From NCBI GenBank assembly GCA_016194905.1, contig JACQAP010000019.1, forward strand, positions 1-64,000: a stretch of 64,000 bases of DNA, in the 5' to 3' direction. Below are positions 47,813-57,297 of the stretch, piece by piece. Below the pieces are notes generated by a model. The model saw only the letters and a program-made list of their open reading frames with translations. It searched no databases and was not told where the DNA came from. This DNA is from Betaproteobacteria bacterium (GTDB taxonomy: Bacteria; Pseudomonadota; Gammaproteobacteria; Burkholderiales; JACQAP01). The position numbers and the translations under genes are program-made. Position 1 is the stretch's first letter; every line of letters begins with the position of its first letter.

Positions 47813-48979
47813 TTGAGCGCGCGCCCTTACGACGTCGTGATCGTCGGTGGCGGACCGACAGGTGCCGCACTGGCGATCGCGCTGCAGGGCAGCGGACTGA
47901 CCGTGTTGGTGCTCGAAGCGCGGCCCGACGCGGGCAATAGCAACGATGCGCGCACCCTGGCCATGTCTTATGGCAGCCGTCTGATTCTCGAACGTCTCGG
48001 CATCTGGTCGCTGATAGAGCCCGTCACGCCGATCGAATCGATCCATGTCTCCCAGCGCGGCGGTTTTGGCCGCACGCTGCTGAGCGCCGACGAAGCGGGA
48101 CTGCCTGCGCTGGGCTATGTCGTGCGCTATGCCCGATTGCAGCAGGCTTTCGGCAAAGCGATCGGGTCGGAGCACACGACATTGATGGCCGGTGCCGAAG
48201 TCTTCGGCATGGACTCCACAGCCGAGGCCGTCTGCATCGGGTATCGCTCGCAGGGAATCATGCAATCGGCGGCAGCGCGCCTGCTGGTCATTGCCGACGG
48301 CGGTGCCAGCGCCGGATTGCGCGCTGGTGCGGCCGTGAAGATACGCGAGTATGGTCAAGATGCCGTCGTCGGCCTGGTCGAAACTGCGCGACCGCATGAG
48401 CGCAAGGCTTACGAGCGTTTCACGCCGGACGGCCCGATTGCGTTGCTGCCGTTCGAAAACCGTTACGCGCTTGTGTGGACCGCGACGCCTGAAACTGCGA
48501 ATGGACTGATGGAGTTTCCGGCCACCGGTTTCCTGGACAAATTGCAGCGGCATTTCGGCGATCGCGCCGGGCGCTTCATTTCCATAGAAGCACGTGCACG
48601 CTTTCCGCTGATACTGCGCTACGCCGCCGATCCGGTTTTGCCACGCGCCGTTATGCTCGGCAATGCCGCGCAGGCACTACACCCGATTGCCGGTCAGGGA
48701 TTCAACCTGGGTTTGCGCGATGCATGGGAACTCGGCGAAACTTTGCTGCTGCACGCGGCGCGCGATCCCGGGTCGGACGAGTGTCTGTCGAGTTATCGAA
48801 CCACGCGCCGCCCGGATCGTCAGCGAGGCATCGCGCTAACCCATTCGCTGGTCAAGATTTTCTCCAATGATTTTGCGCCGCTGCGAGCCACGCGTGGAGC
48901 CGCACTGGCGTTGCTCGAGCTCGTTCCGCCAGCCAAACGCGCATTCATGCAGCGCATGATCTTCGGCGCATCGCGATAA
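47813..48979 (+). CDS. ubiH: 2-octaprenyl-6-methoxyphenol hydroxylase (UbiH family)
   Basis: FAD monooxygenase of ubiquinone synthesis. 388 aa. VIVGGGPTGAALAIAL is the FAD ADP-binding loop and MLGNAAQALHPIAGQGFNLG is the second FAD motif in its UbiH form (GNAAQ rather than GDAAH). The start is TTG 47813, immediately before the Rossmann strand. The paralogues UbiF and UbiI are the main alternatives, but position next to pepP and the GNAAQ form favour UbiH. Confidence 0.88.
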   Translation: MSARPYDVVIVGGGPTGAALAIALQGSGLTVLVLEARPDAGNSNDARTLAMSYGSRLILERLGIWSLIEPVTPIESIHVSQRGGFGRTLLSADEAGLPALGYVVRYARLQQAFGKAIGSEHTTLMAGAEVFGMDSTAEAVCIGYRSQGIMQSAAARLLVIADGGASAGLRAGAAVKIREYGQDAVVGLVETARPHERKAYERFTPDGPIALLPFENRYALVWTATPETANGLMEFPATGFLDKLQRHFGDRAGRFISIEARARFPLILRYAADPVLPRAVMLGNAAQALHPIAGQGFNLGLRDAWELGETLLLHAARDPGSDECLSSYRTTRRPDRQRGIALTHSLVKIFSNDFAPLRATRGAALALLELVPPAKRAFMQRMIFGASR

Positions 48980-49019
48980 CAAGCGCCGTTTCGCATTCTC
49001 CATTCAGCATCCTTTGCGC

Positions 49020-49025
49020 TAGAAT
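49020..49025 (+). promoter_or_regulatory. possible dusB-fis promoter -10
   Basis: TAGAAT followed by a GC-rich discriminator (GGCGGTCC), 36 nt before dusB. A GC-rich discriminator is typical of stringently controlled promoters such as the known dusB-fis promoter of enterics. The -35 is poor. Confidence 0.4.
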
Positions 49026-49055
49026 GGCGGTCCACTTTTTCGCCCCGGCACCGAA

Positions 49056-50063
49056 ATGCAGATCGGTCCGCACATCCTCAGGAACAATCTGATCGTCGCA
49101 CCCATGGCCGGGGTGACCGATCGGCCATTCCGGCAATTGTGCAAGGCGATGGGGGCCGGCATGGCGGTATCGGAAATGCTTTCGTCGAATGCGCAACTCT
49201 GGAATACGGCGAAATCCCGGCGGCGCGCCGATCATCAGGGCGAAGTCGATCCCATTTCGGTGCAGATTGCCGGTGCCGATCCGGCGGCGATGGCTGAAGC
49301 AGCACGTTACAACGCGGATCGTGGGGCGCAGATCATCGACATCAACATGGGCTGCCCGGCCAAGAAGGTTTGCAACGTCGCGGCCGGATCAGCACTGCTG
49401 CAGAACGAGCCGCTGGTCGGCCGGATTCTCGATGCCGTTGTAGCGGCGGTCAGCATCCCGGTCACACTGAAAATCCGCACCGGCTGGAATCCGCAGAACC
49501 GCAATGCCGCGCGCGTGGCGGAGATCGCGCAATCCGCCGGAATCAAGGCATTATCGATTCACGGTCGCACACGCGCCTGCGCTTTCATCGGTGATGCGGA
49601 ATACGACACCATCGCCGATGTGAAGTCGCGTGTCGGCATTCCCGTCATCGCCAATGGCGACATCGATTCCCCGGAAAAAGCTCGCGATGTGCTGCGCCAC
49701 ACTGGTGCCGACGCGCTCATGATCGGCCGCGCAGCGCAGGGCCGGCCGTGGATTTTTCGCGAGATCCAGCACTATCTTATGAACGGCTGTCACCTTCCCG
49801 CGCCGCAAATCACGGAAATCCGCGACGTGCTGGTACAGCATTTGCGTGATCTCTACGCGCTCTACGGGGAACAGGGTGGCGTTCGGGTCTCGCGCAAGCA
49901 TATCGGCTGGTATGTCAGGGGACTTGCCGGTGCTTTCGAATTCCGCCAGACCATGAACAGGCTGGAAACCGCGCGACAGCAACTCGCTGCCGTGGAAATC
50001 TATCTTGCCGGACTGGCAGCCCGTGGAGATCGCCTGACCTATATCGAGGAACTCGCGGCATGA
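49056..50063 (+). CDS. dusB: tRNA-dihydrouridine synthase B
   Basis: FMN enzyme reducing a uridine in the tRNA D-loop. 335 aa. The N-terminal APMAGVTDRPFR is the FMN site and the catalytic cysteine is C100 in NMGCPAKKV. HGRTRACAF and the FMN phosphate loop ANGDI are intact, and the C-terminal helical tRNA-binding domain is present. It overlaps fis by 4 nt; this pair is conserved across beta- and gammaproteobacteria. Confidence 0.95.
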   Translation: MQIGPHILRNNLIVAPMAGVTDRPFRQLCKAMGAGMAVSEMLSSNAQLWNTAKSRRRADHQGEVDPISVQIAGADPAAMAEAARYNADRGAQIIDINMGCPAKKVCNVAAGSALLQNEPLVGRILDAVVAAVSIPVTLKIRTGWNPQNRNAARVAEIAQSAGIKALSIHGRTRACAFIGDAEYDTIADVKSRVGIPVIANGDIDSPEKARDVLRHTGADALMIGRAAQGRPWIFREIQHYLMNGCHLPAPQITEIRDVLVQHLRDLYALYGEQGGVRVSRKHIGWYVRGLAGAFEFRQTMNRLETARQQLAAVEIYLAGLAARGDRLTYIEELAA

Positions 50064-50296
50064 TCAACGAAAACGAAATCGCCCGCTGCGTGCGCAAGGC
50101 AATGGATGGCTACTTCAAGGATCTGGACGGCGAACGGCCTTGCGCCATTTACGACATGGTGATGAATTCGGTCGAGAAGCCGCTGCTGGAAATCGTGCTG
50201 CACCGGGTCTCCGGCAACCAGACGCAGGCGGCGCAGTTGCTGGGCATGAACCGCAACACGCTGCGCAAGAAAATGAAGGATTACGGCATCAAGTAG
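50060..50296 (+). CDS. fis: DNA-binding protein Fis
   Basis: Small nucleoid protein and transcription regulator, 78 aa. The C-terminal helix-turn-helix (QTQAAQLLGMNRNTLRKKM) is nearly identical to the family, while the N-terminal part is shorter than enteric Fis (98 aa), as is normal in betaproteobacteria. It is translated after dusB through an ATGA overlap. A terminator follows the stop. Confidence 0.95.
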   Translation: MINENEIARCVRKAMDGYFKDLDGERPCAIYDMVMNSVEKPLLEIVLHRVSGNQTQAAQLLGMNRNTLRKKMKDYGIK

Positions 50297-50319
50297 AACG
50301 CCGATGCCTCACCACACTT

Positions 50320-50353
50320 CCGCCCGTTCGTTGCCGACGGGCGGTTTATTTTT
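50320..50353 (+). terminator. rho-independent terminator after fis
   Basis: An 8-bp stem CCGCCCGT (50320-50327) / ACGGGCGG (50337-50344) with a 9-nt loop, then TTTATTTTT. It sits in the 69-nt fis-purH gap, so purH must start from read-through or from a promoter very close to its ATG. An attenuator role is possible. Confidence 0.82.
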
Positions 50354-50365
50354 GGAACGCGTTCG

Positions 50366-51925
50366 ATGAACAAACGACAAGCCCTGATCAGTGTGTCCGA
50401 TAAAAGCGGTGCTGCGGAACTCGCCCGCGTCCTGCACGCTTCCGGCATCGGCATCCTGTCTACCGGTGGAACCGCCAAGCTGCTGCGCGAGGCGGGCGTT
50501 CCGGTCGTCGAAATCGGCGACTACACCGGTTTCCCGGAAATGCTTGACGGCCGCGTGAAGACGCTGCATCCGAAAGTGCACGCCGGCATCCTCGCGCGTC
50601 GCGATCTGGCCGCACATATGCAGGCCATGACCCGCGCGAACATTCCGACCATCGATCTGGTGATCGTCAATCTCTATCCGTTCGTGCAGACGATATCCAA
50701 AGCCGGCTGCACGCTGGAAGAAGCGATCGAGAACATCGACATCGGCGGCCCGACGATGGTGCGTGCGGCGGCGAAAAACTGGCAACATGTGGTGATCGTC
50801 ACGGATCCCGCCGACTATCCTGCGCTCATTGCCGAAATGCAGTCGGCCAACGGCGCGATTAGCGTCGAGACCCGTTATCGCCTGGCCAGGAAGGCCTTTT
50901 CGCACACCGCGGCCTACGACGGTGCAATCAGCGACTATCTGACCGCCACTGACATTAACGGCGCACGTAATGCATTTCCCGAACAGATCAACATGAGCTT
51001 CGCCAAGATCCAGGATTTGCGCTACGGCGAGAATCCTCATCAGCAGGCGGCGTTCTACCGTGACCTGAATCCGGTATCGGGCGCACTCAGCAACTACCGG
51101 CAATTGCAGGGCAAGGAACTGTCCTACAACAACATTGCCGACGCGGATGCTGCGTGGGAATGCGTGAAGACGTTCGAACAACCGGCCTGCGTCATCATCA
51201 AGCACGCCAATCCTTGCGGCGTTGCCGTCGCCGAGGGTACGGCGCAAGCGTATCGCCGCGCGTTCAAAACCGACCCGACTTCCGCGTTCGGGGGCATCAT
51301 CGCCTTCAATCGCGAGATCGATCTGGAAACGGCCGAAGCGGTGTCGCAACAATTCATGGAAGTCCTGATTGCGCCACGCATCGCCGCGGATGCCGCGGCG
51401 GCGCTCGCCAAAAAAACCAATGTGCGGGTCCTCGAGGTGCCGATCGAGAACGGTGCGAACCTGTATGACAGCAAACGCATCGGCGGCGGCCTGCTGGTGC
51501 AGACATCCGACGCGATGAACGTCCAGATTTCAGATATGCGGTTCGTGACCAAGAAACAACCCACTCCACGGCAACTGTCGGACCTGTTGTTTGCCTGGAG
51601 AGTGGCGAAATTCGTCAAGTCTAACGCCATCGTATTCTGCGGGGACGGCATGACACTCGGCGTGGGGGCAGGACAGATGAGCCGTGTGGACAGCGCGCGC
51701 ATCGCATCGATCAAGGCGGAGAATGCCGGACTGTCGCTCGAGGGTTCGGTGGTCGCTTCCGACGCCTTCTTTCCTTTCCGCGACGGGGTCGACGTGGTGG
51801 CGAAGGCGGGCGCAGCCGCAATCATCCAGCCCGGCGGCAGTGTGCGTGATGATGAAGTGGTCGCTGCCGCCGACGAATACGGCATTGCCATGGCCCTTAC
51901 CGGCGTGCGCCATTTTCGCCATTGA
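50366..51925 (+). CDS. purH: bifunctional AICAR formyltransferase / IMP cyclohydrolase
   Basis: Last two steps of IMP synthesis. 519 aa. The N-terminal cyclohydrolase ([38 protein letters not shown]) is followed by the formyltransferase with [15 protein letters not shown] and the C-terminal KSNAIVF and [12 protein letters not shown]. All catalytic segments are present. It follows the fis terminator closely. Confidence 0.96.
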   Translation: MNKRQALISVSDKSGAAELARVLHASGIGILSTGGTAKLLREAGVPVVEIGDYTGFPEMLDGRVKTLHPKVHAGILARRDLAAHMQAMTRANIPTIDLVIVNLYPFVQTISKAGCTLEEAIENIDIGGPTMVRAAAKNWQHVVIVTDPADYPALIAEMQSANGAISVETRYRLARKAFSHTAAYDGAISDYLTATDINGARNAFPEQINMSFAKIQDLRYGENPHQQAAFYRDLNPVSGALSNYRQLQGKELSYNNIADADAAWECVKTFEQPACVIIKHANPCGVAVAEGTAQAYRRAFKTDPTSAFGGIIAFNREIDLETAEAVSQQFMEVLIAPRIAADAAAALAKKTNVRVLEVPIENGANLYDSKRIGGGLLVQTSDAMNVQISDMRFVTKKQPTPRQLSDLLFAWRVAKFVKSNAIVFCGDGMTLGVGAGQMSRVDSARIASIKAENAGLSLEGSVVASDAFFPFRDGVDVVAKAGAAAIIQPGGSVRDDEVVAAADEYGIAMALTGVRHFRH

Positions 51926-51982
51926 AATGATATTGTCTTATCCCTCGTCCCTCCTCACTCGTCTTTCGTCCCTATCGTTTTT
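51926..51982 (+). promoter_or_regulatory. pyrimidine-rich purD leader lacking a Shine-Dalgarno
   Basis: The 57-nt purH-purD gap is almost free of purines from about 51938, with repeated TCGTCCCT/TCGTCTTT units, and ends TTTTTATG. No GGAG-like site precedes purD. It may be an S1-dependent initiation region or a rut-like (Rho-loading) C-rich tract. Confidence 0.45.
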
Positions 51983-53266
51983 ATGAACCTTCTCGTCATC
52001 GGCAACGGCGGTCGCGAGCATGCGCTGGCCTGGCGGCTGGCACAATCGCCACGCATTGGTCGCATATACGTCGCGCCGGGAAATGCCGGTACCGCACGTG
52101 AAGACGGATTGTTCAACCTGCCGCTAACGGCGATTCCCGACCTGGTCGATTTCGCCCGCAAGGAATCGATCGCGCTCACCGTGGTCGGCCCGGAGGCGCC
52201 GCTGTCGGCCGGCATCGTCGATGCGTTTCGCGTCGCGGGGCTTAGGATCTTCGGACCCACGCGCGCGGCAGCACAGCTCGAAGCCTCGAAGGATTTCGCC
52301 AAGGCCTTCATGATGAGGCACGGCATTCCGACAGCTGCGTATGCGACCTTCACCGATGCAAAGACGGCTCACGATTACGTCGCGAAACAGGGTGCGCCGA
52401 TCGTTATCAAGGCCGATGGACTGGCCGCAGGCAAAGGTGTGGTGGTGGCGATGACGCTGGAGGAAGCGCATGCCGCGATCGACATGATGCTGGTCGACAA
52501 CAAGATGGGGGCAGCCGGCGCGCGTGTCGTCGTCGAGGAGTTCCTGGGCGGCGAAGAGGCGAGCTTTATCGTCATGGTCGACGGCAAGCACGTGCTGCCT
52601 CTTGCTTCCAGTCAGGACCACAAGCGCCTGCAGGATGGAGACAAAGGCCCGAACACGGGCGGCATGGGCGCCTACTCGCCGGCACCCGTTCTGACACCGG
52701 CCATCCATGCCCGTGTGATGCGTGAAGTGATCCAGCCGGTGATTCACGGCATGGAAAAGGAGGGCAACCCTTATACCGGGTTTCTCTATGCCGGCCTGAT
52801 GATCCGACCAGATGGCACGACCAGGACGCTTGAATTCAACTGTCGCATGGGCGATCCGGAAACCCAGCCGATCATGATGCGGCTGAAGAGCGATTTGTTC
52901 ACCCTGGTCGAACATGCTGTCAATGGCACCCTCGACACCGTCGACGCCGAGTGGGATCGCCGCGTCGCCCTCGGCGCCGTCATGGCTGCCCAGGGTTATC
53001 CGGAGGACCCTCGCAAAGGCGACGAGATCACCGGCCTGCCGCGCGATGGGGAAGACTTTCATGTCTTTCACGCCGGGACTTCGCTCCGCGACGGCAAAGT
53101 GCTGACAAGCGGCGGACGCGTATTGTGTGTGACTGCACTCGGCGATACTGTGCGCGTGGCAAAACGCCGGGCTTATGAAGTCGCCGAGGGCATCCACTTT
53201 GCCGGAAGCCAGATGCGTCGTGACATCGGCTTTCGTGCAATTGGTGCGAAAAGGAGCACGTTGTAA
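51983..53266 (+). CDS. purD: phosphoribosylamine-glycine ligase
   Basis: ATP-grasp enzyme of purine synthesis making GAR from PRA and glycine. 427 aa. [12 protein letters not shown] is the N-terminal phosphate loop, [14 protein letters not shown] the ATP lid, [24 protein letters not shown] (two halves) the conserved PurD block, and [12 protein letters not shown] carries metal ligands. The start is fixed by homology even though no ribosome site is seen. hemF begins 4 nt after the stop. Confidence 0.96.
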   Translation: MNLLVIGNGGREHALAWRLAQSPRIGRIYVAPGNAGTAREDGLFNLPLTAIPDLVDFARKESIALTVVGPEAPLSAGIVDAFRVAGLRIFGPTRAAAQLEASKDFAKAFMMRHGIPTAAYATFTDAKTAHDYVAKQGAPIVIKADGLAAGKGVVVAMTLEEAHAAIDMMLVDNKMGAAGARVVVEEFLGGEEASFIVMVDGKHVLPLASSQDHKRLQDGDKGPNTGGMGAYSPAPVLTPAIHARVMREVIQPVIHGMEKEGNPYTGFLYAGLMIRPDGTTRTLEFNCRMGDPETQPIMMRLKSDLFTLVEHAVNGTLDTVDAEWDRRVALGAVMAAQGYPEDPRKGDEITGLPRDGEDFHVFHAGTSLRDGKVLTSGGRVLCVTALGDTVRVAKRRAYEVAEGIHFAGSQMRRDIGFRAIGAKRSTL

Positions 53267-53270
53267 CGCT

Positions 53271-54167
53271 ATGGGCAGCCAGATCGTCAAAGATTATCTG
53301 GAAGGTCTGCAAGGGTGGATCGTCGGCAGGCTCGAAGCGCTCGACGGCAACAGTTTCCGCCGGGACGAGTGGACCCGTCCGGAAGGCGGCGGCGGGATCA
53401 GCTGCCTGATCGAGGACGGCGGCGTATTCGAGCGCGGCGGGATCAATTTCTCCCATGTAACCGGCAACGCGCTGCCGGCATCGGCCACTGCAACCCGGCC
53501 CGATCTCGCCGGCCGTTCGTTCCAGGCCATGGGGCTATCCCTGGTCCTGCATCCGCGCAATCCGTACGTACCGACGGTGCACATGAACGTGCGCTTCTTC
53601 GTGGCCGAACAGCCTGGCGCCGAGGCCGTGTCGTGGTTCGGTGGTGGCATGGATCTGACGCCTTACTACGGCTTCGAGGAAGATGCCGTGCATTTTCACC
53701 GCACCTGTCGCGATGCCCTGGAACCGTTCGGGGCGGGAACGCATGGCAAGTTCAAGAAATGGTGCGACGAATATTTCTATCTCAAGCATCGCAGGGAGCC
53801 GCGCGGCGTCGGCGGCATCTTCTTCGATGACCTGTCGGAACCCGATTTCGATACCTGCTTCGCGCTGGTCCGCAGCGTAGGCGATCACCTGATAGACGCT
53901 TATGTGCCGATCGTCGAGCGCCGCAAGGATCTGCCTTTCGGCGAAGTCGAGCGCGATTTCCAGGCCTACCGGCGCGGCCGCTACGTTGAATTCAACCTGG
54001 TCTATGATCGCGGCACGCTGTTCGGCCTGCAGTCCGGCGGTCGCACGGAATCCATCCTCATGTCGCTGCCGCCGGTCGTGAAATGGCGTTACGACTGGAA
54101 GCCCGAGTCCGGTACGCCCGAAGCCAGACTCTATACCGAATTCCTGACCGCGCGCGACTGGGTGTGA
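53271..54167 (+). CDS. hemF: oxygen-dependent coproporphyrinogen III oxidase
   Basis: Aerobic decarboxylation of coproporphyrinogen III to protoporphyrinogen IX. 298 aa from ATG 53271. The family blocks are present: [18 protein letters not shown] (start of the catalytic core), [41 protein letters not shown], and [16 protein letters not shown]. Implies that this organism makes haem under oxygen; the anaerobic HemN is not in the window. It is co-directional with purD. Confidence 0.95.
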   Translation: MGSQIVKDYLEGLQGWIVGRLEALDGNSFRRDEWTRPEGGGGISCLIEDGGVFERGGINFSHVTGNALPASATATRPDLAGRSFQAMGLSLVLHPRNPYVPTVHMNVRFFVAEQPGAEAVSWFGGGMDLTPYYGFEEDAVHFHRTCRDALEPFGAGTHGKFKKWCDEYFYLKHRREPRGVGGIFFDDLSEPDFDTCFALVRSVGDHLIDAYVPIVERRKDLPFGEVERDFQAYRRGRYVEFNLVYDRGTLFGLQSGGRTESILMSLPPVVKWRYDWKPESGTPEARLYTEFLTARDWV

Positions 54168-54215
54168 CGCCACGCCGACGGACTGGCGCAGCCGCGGTTT
54201 TTGCGGCAATATCCT

Positions 54216-54249
54216 GTCGCCATCGCGGCCGTCCTGCGATGGTCGCGAC
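54216..54249 (+). repeat. hairpin in the leader of the ACT/UPF0210 pair
   Basis: CCATCGC (54220-54226) pairs with GCGATGG (54236-54242), and the flanks GTCG/CGAC extend the stem with a bulge. No T-run follows. It lies 18 nt before the ACT-protein ATG and could influence its translation. Confidence 0.4.
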
Positions 54250-54267
54250 TCCCGTCAGGCCGCATTC

Positions 54268-54552
54268 ATGTCCAGGCATTCCCATCGCATCATTGTCACC
54301 GTTATCGGCCGGGACCGCGTCGGCATCATCGCCAATGTTTCCGCGGTCCTGGCCCAGGCCGGTGCCAATATCCTCGACATTTCGCAGTCCGTCATGGACG
54401 AATTCTTCGTCATGATCATGATGGTGGACGTCGAGCACGCCGGCATTTCCTTCGGCGAGCTCAAATCCAAACTCAACGCCAAGGGCGAGGAAATGGGACT
54501 CAGGATCGACGCCCAGCACGAAGACGTGTTCAAGTTCATGTATCGCATCTGA
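54268..54552 (+). CDS. ACT-domain protein (UPF0237 type)
   Basis: 94 aa made of one ACT domain ([23 protein letters not shown] at the start, then [16 protein letters not shown]). Such proteins bind small ligands, often amino acids. It is always found beside the UPF0210 gene that follows 13 nt later in many bacteria and archaea, and probably acts as its regulator. The ligand is unknown. Confidence 0.9.
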   Translation: MSRHSHRIIVTVIGRDRVGIIANVSAVLAQAGANILDISQSVMDEFFVMIMMVDVEHAGISFGELKSKLNAKGEEMGLRIDAQHEDVFKFMYRI

Positions 54553-54565
54553 CGCGATTTCCAAC

Positions 54566-55936
54566 ATGGGCGTCAGCCACTACTCCCCGCAGGAGATCGT
54601 CGAAACCATCCGCATGGTGCAGATGGAGAATCTCGATATTCGCACCATCACCATGGGCATCAGCCTGCGCGACTGTGCCCATCCTGATCTTGCCGTCGCG
54701 GCAACAAAAGCCTACGACAAGATCTGCCGGCTGGCCGAGAGACTGGTCCGCGCCGGCGAAGAAATCGCCGCGGAATACGGCATCCCCGTCATCAACAAGC
54801 GCATCTCCGTGACGCCGATCGCGCTGATCGCTGAGAGCTCCGCCGCGGACTCCTACGTGCTGATGGCCGAATATCTCGACCGCGCAGCAAAGCAGGTCGG
54901 CGTGAATTTCCTCGGCGGCTTTTCCGCGCTGGTGCAGAAGGGCATGACCCGCGGCGACACGGCGCTGATCGCCTCTATTCCGGAAGCACTCGCCGTCACC
55001 GATCGCGTCTGCGCTTCGGTCAACGTCGGCACCACCAAAGCCGGCATCAACATGGACGCGGTGGCGTTGATGGGGCGAACCATCGTCGAAACCGCCCGTC
55101 TGAGCGCGTCGCGGGACGGCCTGGGTTGCGCCAGGCTCGTAGTGTTCTGCAATGCGGTGGATGACAACCCTTTCATGGCCGGTGCCTTCCATGGTATCGG
55201 CGAACCGGAATGCGTGATCAATGTCGGCGTGTCGGGCCCGGGCGCCGTATTGCGGGCGATCGAGAAAGAAGGCCAGACCGATTTCGGGATGCTGGCCACG
55301 ACAATCAAGCGCACGGCCTTCAAGATCACCCGCATGGGCGAACTGGTGGGCAGGGCGGCCTCGGAAAAACTCGGCGTACCTTTCGGCATCGTCGACCTGT
55401 CGCTCGCGCCGACCCCTGCGCAGGGCGATTCGGTGGCGCGGATTCTCGAGGCGATGGGCCTGGAGCGCGTCGGTACGCATGGTTCGACGGCTGCGCTGGC
55501 GCTGCTGAACGACGCAGTCAAAAAAGGCGGGGCGATGGCATCGAGCTACGTGGGTGGATTGTCCGGCGCATTCATTCCGGTTTCCGAAGACATCGGCATG
55601 ATAGAGGCCGCAAGCATGGGTGCCCTGACCTTCGACAAGCTCGAGGCCATGACCTGCGTATGCTCCGTCGGCCTGGACATGATCGCCATTCCGGGCGACA
55701 CCCCTGCGGAAACGATTGCCGCAATCATCGCCGACGAGGCCGCCATCGGCATGATCAACCGCAAGACCACCGCCGTACGCATCATTCCCGCACCGGGAAA
55801 GAAAGAAGGCGATATGGTTGAATTCGGCGGCTTGCTGGGGCGCGCACCGGTCATGGCTGTGCATCGCGAATCGAGCCATGACTTCATCCGTCGCGGCGGA
55901 CGCATTCCAGCACCGCTGCAGGCGCTCAACAACTAA
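54566..55936 (+). CDS. UPF0210/PFL-family protein (DUF711)
   Basis: 456 aa, a glycine- and alanine-rich alpha/beta protein of the DUF711 family related in fold to the glycyl-radical (PFL) barrel, though I see no glycyl-radical motif near the C-terminus. Conserved segments: [16 protein letters not shown] near the start, [32 protein letters not shown] and the C-terminal [12 protein letters not shown]. No biochemical function is established to my knowledge. It converges on the FAD oxidoreductase gene with 6 nt between the stops. Confidence 0.9.
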   Translation: MGVSHYSPQEIVETIRMVQMENLDIRTITMGISLRDCAHPDLAVAATKAYDKICRLAERLVRAGEEIAAEYGIPVINKRISVTPIALIAESSAADSYVLMAEYLDRAAKQVGVNFLGGFSALVQKGMTRGDTALIASIPEALAVTDRVCASVNVGTTKAGINMDAVALMGRTIVETARLSASRDGLGCARLVVFCNAVDDNPFMAGAFHGIGEPECVINVGVSGPGAVLRAIEKEGQTDFGMLATTIKRTAFKITRMGELVGRAASEKLGVPFGIVDLSLAPTPAQGDSVARILEAMGLERVGTHGSTAALALLNDAVKKGGAMASSYVGGLSGAFIPVSEDIGMIEAASMGALTFDKLEAMTCVCSVGLDMIAIPGDTPAETIAAIIADEAAIGMINRKTTAVRIIPAPGKKEGDMVEFGGLLGRAPVMAVHRESSHDFIRRGGRIPAPLQALNN

Positions 55937-55942
55937 AGAGGA

Positions 55943-57295
55943 TTATTTGCGCAGTACGCACTTGTCGTACAGGTCGTGCAGGCGGCCGTGCGGGTCGTAC
56001 CTGGACTTCAACCGCCGGTAGGCGGCCCCGCCATAGATGCCATCGAATTTCTCGCGCGAGTAGTAGCTGTCCGAGTACAAGGACTTGATGCCGCCGAGTT
56101 CCGCCACCTTGCGTTCGATGAGCCTGTTGAAATGCCCCGCAAGTTGCGACTTCTTCGATTTCACGACATCCCAGAATCCGAAATTCACGTAGGTTGTCGG
56201 TGGACTCAGCGGATACAGGGGATACTGTGCCCGCGCATCCGGGCTGCGGATCGGACAGATCCATATCGGCAGGATACCGATCTCGCGTTGGAAGAAATCC
56301 AGGAATTCGGCCGCTCGCTCGATCGGAATGTCGACGTCCTGAATGACCGACTCTCGGTGCACGCCGAACAGGGCGCCGAGGCGTTGCGTGAGTTTCCACC
56401 GGCTGTTCCAGCGCATCACCCTGGTATAGGTGCGCGAGTTGAGGCGCGGCTTGCCGGCCAACCGGCGGACCAGCGGATTCTGCATACCGAAATTCTTCGA
56501 ACACCAGAACCAGTCAGTATCCCAGCGCCAGAGGAAATCGTGCGCGGTGAGATAGTCCGACTCCTTATCCCGAATGGAACGGTAGTAGATGTGCTCGAAA
56601 GTGTAGTCGCTGACGAAAGGCGCATCGTCGACGAATGTTCCCGTGGTCAGATAAAAATCTTCGGGGCCGAATACGACGCCGTCGACGAAGTCGGCGCCGG
56701 AATCGCAAATCACCTGCAGGCCGCGGAAGTACTCGGACGGATCCCGGAAGTGGGAGTGCCCGATCCGCACGAACTTCTTCACGGGAATCGTCCTGGTACG
56801 CACCCGCAACGCGTAGCCCAACGTGCCGTAGGAGTTCGGAAACCCGAAAAACAGTTCGCGGTGTTCGTTCTGCGGCGTACATAGATAGATCTTGCCGTCG
56901 CCGGCAAGAATGTCCATTTCGAGAACGCCCTGGTGCACCAGTCCCTGGCGGAAGGACGTTGCCTCGATACCGACACCGGCCACCGCACCGCCGAGCGTGA
57001 TCGTTTTCAGCTGCGGCACCACGGCCGGCATCGTGCCGCACGCCAGCGTGGACAGCACCAGTGTCTCGTAGGATGTCATGCCTTCCGCGTCCGCCCACCC
57101 GGATTGCGGATCGACTTGCAGGACATGATTGAAATCGTGCACGTCGAGCCGCGGCTTGCTTGCACGAACGCGGTCGCGGAACAGGTTGGAGTTCTTTTTC
57201 CTGAGCGTGACCTGCCCGGTGGCGGCGTGCATCTGTTGCGCCAGTCTTTCCCGGCGGGCCGCGTACGTGTCCGCTTTCCGCGCTTTCGAAGCCAA
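55943..57295 (-). CDS. FAD-binding oxidoreductase, TmsA-like (putative 10-methylene fatty-acyl reductase)
   Basis: 450 aa from TTG 57295, 2 nt after the methyltransferase stop; the frame stays open to 57442, but the extra residues look like antisense-type shadow (QQRQRHQG). The N-terminus LRKKNSNLFRDR and the FAD segment VVPQLKTITLGGAVAGVG, then ATSFRQGLVHQGV and FPNSYGTLGYALR, follow the DHCR24/TmsA pattern of oxidoreductases. In actinobacteria TmsA reduces the 10-methylene lipid made by TmsB. No signal peptide. Function here is inferred from family resemblance and adjacency. Confidence 0.8.
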   Translation of the reverse strand: MASKARKADTYAARRERLAQQMHAATGQVTLRKKNSNLFRDRVRASKPRLDVHDFNHVLQVDPQSGWADAEGMTSYETLVLSTLACGTMPAVVPQLKTITLGGAVAGVGIEATSFRQGLVHQGVLEMDILAGDGKIYLCTPQNEHRELFFGFPNSYGTLGYALRVRTRTIPVKKFVRIGHSHFRDPSEYFRGLQVICDSGADFVDGVVFGPEDFYLTTGTFVDDAPFVSDYTFEHIYYRSIRDKESDYLTAHDFLWRWDTDWFWCSKNFGMQNPLVRRLAGKPRLNSRTYTRVMRWNSRWKLTQRLGALFGVHRESVIQDVDIPIERAAEFLDFFQREIGILPIWICPIRSPDARAQYPLYPLSPPTTYVNFGFWDVVKSKKSQLAGHFNRLIERKVAELGGIKSLYSDSYYSREKFDGIYGGAAYRRLKSRYDPHGRLHDLYDKCVLRK

Positions 57296-57297
57296 CG

